The translations under genes were made by a program, and so were the position numbers. Shown one piece after another: positions 47,991 through 53,410 of a stretch of 53,410 nucleotides of DNA; positions within the stretch are counted from its first letter, which is position 1, and each line of letters opens with the position of its first letter. Location: the NCBI GenBank assembly GCA_009731375.1, contig BJOX01000022.1, forward strand, positions 463,709 to 517,118, read 5' to 3'. The notes below the pieces were generated by a model. The model was given only the letters and a program-made list of their open reading frames with translations, was not told where the DNA came from and searched no databases. Source of the stretch: Paulinella micropora (lineage: Eukaryota; Cercozoa; Imbricatea; Euglyphida).

Positions 47991-48741
47991 GATGGTCTGG
48001 AGTTTGGAAAACCAAGCAACGGGTGCCCCATTGAAGAGGAAGATATATCCGGAACGGGATTTTCGCGTGGCTTTCTCCCCTGCGAAGTCTGAGCGTACCC
48101 GACAAGTGGGTGCTCGTTGACCAGCTTCTCTATACTAGCTATCACGGGGACACAGAAGTCGGTGATGTCCATAGCCTTGCACGCGTAAAGGCCTAAAGCC
48201 TTTTCTGCGGCAGATGGACCGCTAGATGGTCTCCATGATTTGGGGAGCCTAGGAACGCGAAACCCTTCGGACAGCATCTTAACTAACCGCTCATCGCCCC
48301 GTTTGAAAAACAGAGCTCTAGGAGTCAGCAACCACAGAAACATCCTATGAACCATGGCATAAGATATATCTGGGGATGGTACTTGGTGTTTTGCAGCTAG
48401 GACATATAAGAAGGGGGCGGGTATGAACAGCTAAGAATATGAGCATGCCGATGAGACACCTAAGATCGTACTTGAAGAGGCGATGTCCGGACTCCTACTT
48501 TCAGGGGTGCAGGGTTCTCAGAAGTGAAAGGGATTTTGGCAGGTACCTCCTTCATATAATCTAACTCACCTAGGATGAGAAGCTCATATTTCCGTTGATG
48601 CAATAAAATCCCTTTTTCAGACTGTACTATCTGTATGCTCTTGAACTCCGTGCTTCTTTAAGCTATCTACTAACCCTACATGACTAGCTTCCGTTGCTGC
48701 ATGGAGCCCATCGTCAACGTGAAAGGAGAGTAGTTGGGTGG
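47991..48741 (-). pseudogene. decayed pol region between RT and RNase H
   Basis: Only fragmentary frames (for example 48355-47987). The order fits copia pol, but no motif is intact. Confidence 0.4.
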
Positions 48742-49350
48742 TTAGAGGCCAGGTTTACTCCTGTGCTTCATACAAGAAGCCCTATCTAAAGAGAACGTGA
48801 TGAAAGCCTGTTTTTCTACCATCTCTTTCGACATCAGGTCGTACCATAACCTTCCAGCTTCCGGGTGGCCGTACAGAGCTTTTTTAAGGAGCGATAGAAA
48901 ACCTTCCCTTTCGAAACCCGGGGGTGGTTTGACATAGATATCGTAAGGCATCTTAGCGTGCAAATAAGCTGTGGTAAAGTCAATGAGCCAAAGGTCAATC
49001 CCAAAGCAGGCAGCATAGGCAATGATGATGAGGAGGATAGTGCGATGATGTGCAATAGGGGAATATGTACGTTTAGGGTCGTACTGCAACCCCGCTTTCA
49101 GGAGATCTCCTCTCAAAGCGATGCTAGCTTTATGGTATTCATCGGTCGTACCTTGCTGTTTGACCGTGTCTATCCATTTCAGGGGGATGATAGGAGTGCC
49201 TGATCTTTTCGCTTCACTCTCTTTCTTCCATTCAAACGCTTTGAGTTCTTCTTGCTGCTTGACTTCTGTCTCCCTCGCCTGCCTTCTATCTTTCGGTTTC
49301 TGCATCACGGGGAATTCCGGGACTTGTTCCGTTACCAGGCAATAATCCAT
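48742..49350 (-). pseudogene. copia-type reverse transcriptase fragment
   Basis: Minus-strand frame with WIDTVKQQGTTDEYHKASIA, YDPKRTYSPIAHHRTILLI, LWLIDFTTAYLHAKMPYDIY and VKPPPGFEREG, the N-terminal RT motifs of Ty1/copia (etysPva, D-x-x-tAfLhg, ppGf). The catalytic YxDD motif is not in this frame; the downstream part is disrupted. Confidence 0.85.
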
Positions 49351-50213
49351 CCTCTCTTCTCTAGCGCAGACCGAGATATGTTTACTTCTGGTTCTCCCGG
49401 GGATGACGTTCTCTAGGGAAATGTTTCCTTTTTCATGAGATATCCAGCCCGGGGATGCTTGTCCTTTTCAGCAGCTATCTTAACTCTCTCCCCCTCGGCA
49501 TGACCGAATTCACTCATGACATTGGGGTCTGGGCGTGCCGGTTCCATAATAGCCTGCTAAGAATCTGATACAAGGGCTAGGGGTATCGCTACTCCCCCTG
49601 AAACCTCGTACTTCAATATCTCAGAGTCTATTATTTCTCCGTCACTCCGTCGTCAAACTTAACGTTATGGGCAGGGAATCGTTTGCTTTTCCTCACTACG
49701 GGGACAGACGCGTACGGCTCTAGAGTAACCCCCTTTCGCATGGTGGTATCCCACTTATCCCCTTAGGTGCTTTTAGCCCACTCTACACCGAATTCCCGTG
49801 CTGGAATCTGAATGTTCCCGGACAATACGAGTTTAAGTTTGAATTCCCTCCCCCTCTTTCCCACTGCCTTAGCACTCTCGCCCTGACCTATACTCCCTAC
49901 ACTTTTGGAAGATGGTGTAGGAGGAATGAGCTGGGGAAGGTTACTGAAATCGTGACGCGGGGGATCGACATTTTCCCTATCGCTGTCGCAGACTTCCGAG
50001 TCGTATTCGCTATTCAGTTCTATCCGGGGTGCTAAAGGTGCAGTGGGGGCTTTCTGAGTACTTCGCTATGTGTAGTTTCTGATACTCTTAAGCTAACTTT
50101 CTTCTCGGACATGGGTGGAACAGCAGGGGGTGTGGCCGATTCCCACTCGACCGAAAACGTATCCCCGTCTGCTGTTCCTTCGAGACTTTTGGATGCCTCT
50201 CGTTTCCCAATTT
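49351..50213 (-). pseudogene. integrase-RT linker region, disrupted
   Basis: No long frame. Position and Ser/Pro-rich composition fit the variable linker between copia integrase and RT. Confidence 0.4.
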
Positions 50214-51029
50214 TCAGACATCAAACATAACATTCCGGGCCTTAACTTTCATCACAGCAGCACATCCAGTGGGACGAAGGTGATGCAAGTAAGGTTTCCG
50301 GCGGTGAATGACCTCATAGGGGGACTTACCCTTAAAAGGCCCTTGGGCGATCGGAAGAAGGTTGTTGATGTAAGTGGCGTTCTTCTCGATCTCCGTCCAA
50401 AACTTAGGAGGGAGTCCTGCGTCACTGAACATAGCTCGAGCAGGCCCACCATTCGTCTGGTGGGACCTTTCTATCTTAGAAACTGCCTGTTTCTCGGCGG
50501 TAGGCGCCTCAATTAAAATAGGTTGCTTCACATCAACCCAGTCCTGAAAACATTCATACTGACCATACTCCTGATCACAAGTAATAAATTTGACCTTCCT
50601 ATTTGTGTGTCTTTCAAAGAATGCAACTGCCTTGATGAAACACGGGAAAAATTCATTCTTGTGCCGTAAGTAATAGTTAAGTTCGAAATTGGATGCAAGA
50701 CATTTGACCGTAAACTTGTACTTCTTGCCGTCCCATGATATAATATTCCACCATCCTTGGGTATCCATAGAGAGGTGGACCCCGGAGTGGCGTTCTACTA
50801 TGTGATGGTTTTTGTGAAAGTGTGGTGTTCTTTTAATCTTATTACGTAAGCAATACTCATACTTCATGATTCTCTCACGCCACCCTGCCCCCACTATCTT
50901 TCCTCCCATGTAGTGAGCCATCCTCTCCATAGCTTTCACCCCTCTATGTTTACACATGCGATGAAAGACGGTTGCCTGAATGTTCTCACTATGTACAGGT
51001 CGGACAACGGGGTCTAATGCTTTGAACAT
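50214..51029 (-). pseudogene. copia-type integrase
   Basis: 271-aa minus frame. GAG_pre-integrase-like zinc region (HRGVKAMERMAHYMGGKIVG ... CEYCLRNKIKRTPHFHKNHH), rve core with first Asp in HLSMDTQGWW, second Asp in FITCDQEYGQY and Glu in a KIERSHQTNGGPARAMFSDA-like segment, then WTEIEKNATYINNLLPIAQG and SPYEVIHRRKPYLHHLRPTG. These are the copia integrase hallmarks. Frames upstream and downstream contain stops. Confidence 0.85.
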
Positions 51030-51443
51030 GTGACAATCAACATCGTGTTCGTGTGTTCTGGAAGAGTGAGTGCATGTATCATTAAACCTGACTAGACAAC
51101 ACTCTAACCCTTGTGAACTACATTCTCCTTTTTCCGTGTTTGTTTCGTACGAGAACGGGATATACGACTTATTTTCCTGACATCTCCATCCGCAAATACA
51201 CGGAGATTCATTGCAATATACGTCAGTATATATGGGGAGAACTGTTGATTGTGCAGGGTGACGTGGGGGAAGTCAGAATGTGATAGTAGATGGTGATGTC
51301 TCGACACCATCTACTTTCACGTTATGTTTCTCCAGTGGTACCGGTTCGTATCTCTTGTTGGGATCAAGAGGTTCCATACCTGGGGGGTCGAACACGAACA
51401 GATTGTTTGGGAGGGACCTGCCCGTCACGACAATCTGATCCTC
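51030..51443 (-). pseudogene. protease-integrase junction, interrupted
   Basis: After an in-frame TAG near 51444 the gag-pro frame continues EDQIVVTGRSLPNNLFVFDP and on to about 51290. Typical of copia just before the integrase domain. Confidence 0.5.
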
Positions 51444-53147
51444 CTAAGCCTTGATGTGTATTGGTGGCTTTAACACGATCACTTGGATGTTTTGGTGGAC
51501 TACCGCGAGTCCGCGTTTCAACCATGCTGAGGTGGCTACCAATCCGTAGTTCAGATGAGGATTGTACGTGGTATGTGAGTCATACACTTGTACCGGTTCT
51601 CCGTTTGCTCCCGAGAGTTGCATTAAAACCTTTCCTTTGTACTCGGTCTTAATACTACCCTTGGCAATTTTGAACCTCTGGGGATTGTGCTTCATCCAGA
51701 CGAATACGTCCTAATATGGGGTGATTGAGATTCGCTCACTATCTTCTACCCACACCATCCCCGCCGTTTTCTTTTCAGGCACCTCTTTCGCATCATCCTC
51801 TCTCTCATGCATCATAATAACGCAATCTTTTTCAGGAGGTGAGGGTGGAATGCTTGAGGTGGTATTGGAAGAGATACTTGATCTTGAAGCTGATAGATAT
51901 CGGTCACTACCTTCTTGCCTTACGCCTAAGCGTTGTAGCATTTCCTTATATTCTATCAGCTGGCCTTGGAGGTGGGGGAACGAAACGATCAGTCCCCTGG
52001 CAAATGGATCCTTCCATTTGTGTGCCATAGAGACAATGAACCTCTGGATATCTATGTAGAGATCCATATAGAACTCGTTGACTTCCCCATTCTTACCAGT
52101 AATGAGAGAATCCCTCACCTCCAATTCCTTCGCACCTTCGACTAGCGCTCCTACCAATCTCTTTATCTCTCCAATAACTGGTATTTCTCCATTACCTCTT
52201 ACGATCATCATCTTCCCCTCTTCCCATCGCCACGCAACAGAAGGGTCGTTCCTGATCCTAGCCCTCTCCAACTCTCTATCCATCCCATGTTCTAACTCAC
52301 ATGGTGCAAAGCGTGGCGAGGTGGGGTCTATTCCCTTACACTTCCTCCTTGACTCCCCCTCTACCCCATCCTCCTCGCTCTCACTCGTCTCTTTCTTAGA
52401 GTTTGAGCGTTGTCCAGATGCTTTAGAGTGGCAAAGGAAGTCTCGAAGGGGAATATTGGTATCACTATCGTCATCATCTTCATCAGTTCTCGTCTCCCCC
52501 TCAACCCTCCCACCCTTCTTTCCCTCTACTACACCCTCAACGTTCTCATCCTTTTCGACTTTTGGCTTCGAACGCTGTACAGATGTAGTAGCTATAGAGA
52601 GTGTGTGGCCTGGGGTGGGAGATGATTTGGGGTGTGAACTGTGAATAGAGGAAGTACTATGCGATGAGGTGATAGGGGACGACACAAACAGATTGGATGA
52701 GGTAGTGGGGGCTTTCTGTTCTACCCTAACCCACTCTCTCAGAATCCACTCCATAGGGGCCAACATCAGAGTACCACCCCAGGCCTCCTTTCAATTCTGC
52801 TGAGCAGCTCTGACAACGGCCAACAAATCCCCTCTCGTCTGTTCCGTGCCAACATGATGCAAACAGAAGTCACACCCATATGCGTCCATCCTAGCAGCAC
52901 ACTGACCACCTATTTTCTTTGCCCGAGCGGCCCCAACTTTCCAATAGCACCGGACGCCATTCCTATTGAATCCCTCGCACTGTTTTGAGGGTGAAACCGG
53001 GATAGTGCTTTTCCTGAGAGGTTGTGCCCATAAGTTGAGGAGGGGACCTCCTTCTTCCCGTAAGTGGTTTGAGGTAGTGGCACGAGATTTCATGAGGACC
53101 TGTTTGTAACCCCCCTCGACACGTCTTAGTCCCCATCCATCCTCCAT
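51444..53147 (-). pseudogene. copia-like gag-protease region with in-frame stops
   Basis: One continuous minus frame from ATG at 53147, interrupted by TGA (about 52791) and TAG (about 51708). The N-terminal part has a Cys/His cluster (CEGFNRNGVRC ... CAARMDAYGCDFCLHH), a possible zinc-binding nucleocapsid-like domain; the middle is Ser/Glu/Asp-rich low complexity; the last part (WMKHNPQRFKIAKGSI, VLMQLSGANGEPVQVYD) resembles a decayed protease region. The stops in one otherwise open frame suggest recent point-mutation decay. Confidence 0.6.
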
Positions 53148-53187
53148 GGAATAAATTACTGTTCAGGTGTTGGCGCAGCCCCTAGTT

Positions 53188-53192
53188 ATTAC

Positions 53193-53264
<72 letters not shown>

Positions 53265-53336
53265 CTCGAACAAGGGTATTGGAGGCTTATGTCCGTTGAG
53301 GATATGCCATTAGCTGCATCAGTACGCCTCAGATAT

Positions 53337-53410
<74 letters not shown>
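53188..53410. repeat. (ATT)n arrays flanking a short unique piece
   Basis: ATT triplets at 53188-53263 and 53338-53410 around unique sequence 53264-53337. No LTR is visible before the window ends. Confidence 0.95.

Overview
This window looks like nuclear DNA of a protist, probably an alga or a related microbial eukaryote. I cannot name the species. The evidence is spliced genes (RCC1 and FYVE exons with GT-AG borders and introns made of microsatellites), Ty3- and Ty1-type LTR retrotransposons, and a very high load of simple repeats (GATA/TATC, ATACAT, CTA, CAA/GAA, TTC, GA, ACAT). No bacterial operons, rRNA or tRNA genes were seen. Four runs of N (2604-2868, 4932-5230, 7270-7856, 19095-19138) are assembly gaps; three of the four abut a homopolymer.

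Layout. (1) 1-5.8 kb: the 3' part of a plus-strand RCC1-repeat plus FYVE-zinc-finger gene, whose short exons sit in long microsatellite introns. (2) 6.5-13.3 kb: a plus-strand Ty3/gypsy-like element with a probable 5' LTR end and primer-binding site, gag with a CCCH finger, an in-frame UGA, then pol (protease, RT, start of RNase H). It has lost the rest of pol by a deletion running straight into its 3' LTR. (3) 13.6-20.8 kb: mostly simple repeats with a few probable minus-strand exons, some duplicated and decayed. (4) 21.3-21.9 kb: an intact small secreted NTF2/SnoaL-like protein. (5) 22-24.2 kb: a long purine-rich tract followed by a pyrimidine-rich tract. (6) 24.4-26.3 kb: LTR-derived sequence, including a probable 198-bp copia-type LTR. 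(7) 26,871-47,114: a 20.2-kb palindromic mobile element. (8) 47.1-53.2 kb: a decayed minus-strand Ty1/copia-like element that the 20-kb element appears to interrupt at a (TA)n run.

The 20.2-kb element is the most interesting object. Two inverted arms of about 8.3 kb flank a single-copy centre of about 3.65 kb. Each outer end is itself an inverted repeat of 2 x ~186 bp around a 30-bp AT-rich spacer. Each arm carries a polymerase-helicase of the virophage / Polinton-like / transpoviron kind (a family-A-like TVpol palm followed by a D5-type SF3 helicase). Each arm also carries a tyrosine recombinase whose motifs fit telomere resolvases (protelomerases) better than integrases, an AT-hook-like protein, a Lys/Arg-rich repeat protein and several small unknown proteins. 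The centre carries a PD-(D/E)XK nuclease, zinc-ribbon proteins, a 19-residue membrane peptide and coiled-coil proteins. I found no capsid, packaging ATPase or maturation protease.

Polymerase, helicase, nuclease and hairpin-making recombinase together with palindromic ends suggest a self-replicating linear replicon with covalently closed hairpin telomeres, captured in a chromosome. Several genes carry the same frame breaks in both arms, so this copy is either decaying or affected by systematic indel errors. Its activity cannot be judged from sequence alone.
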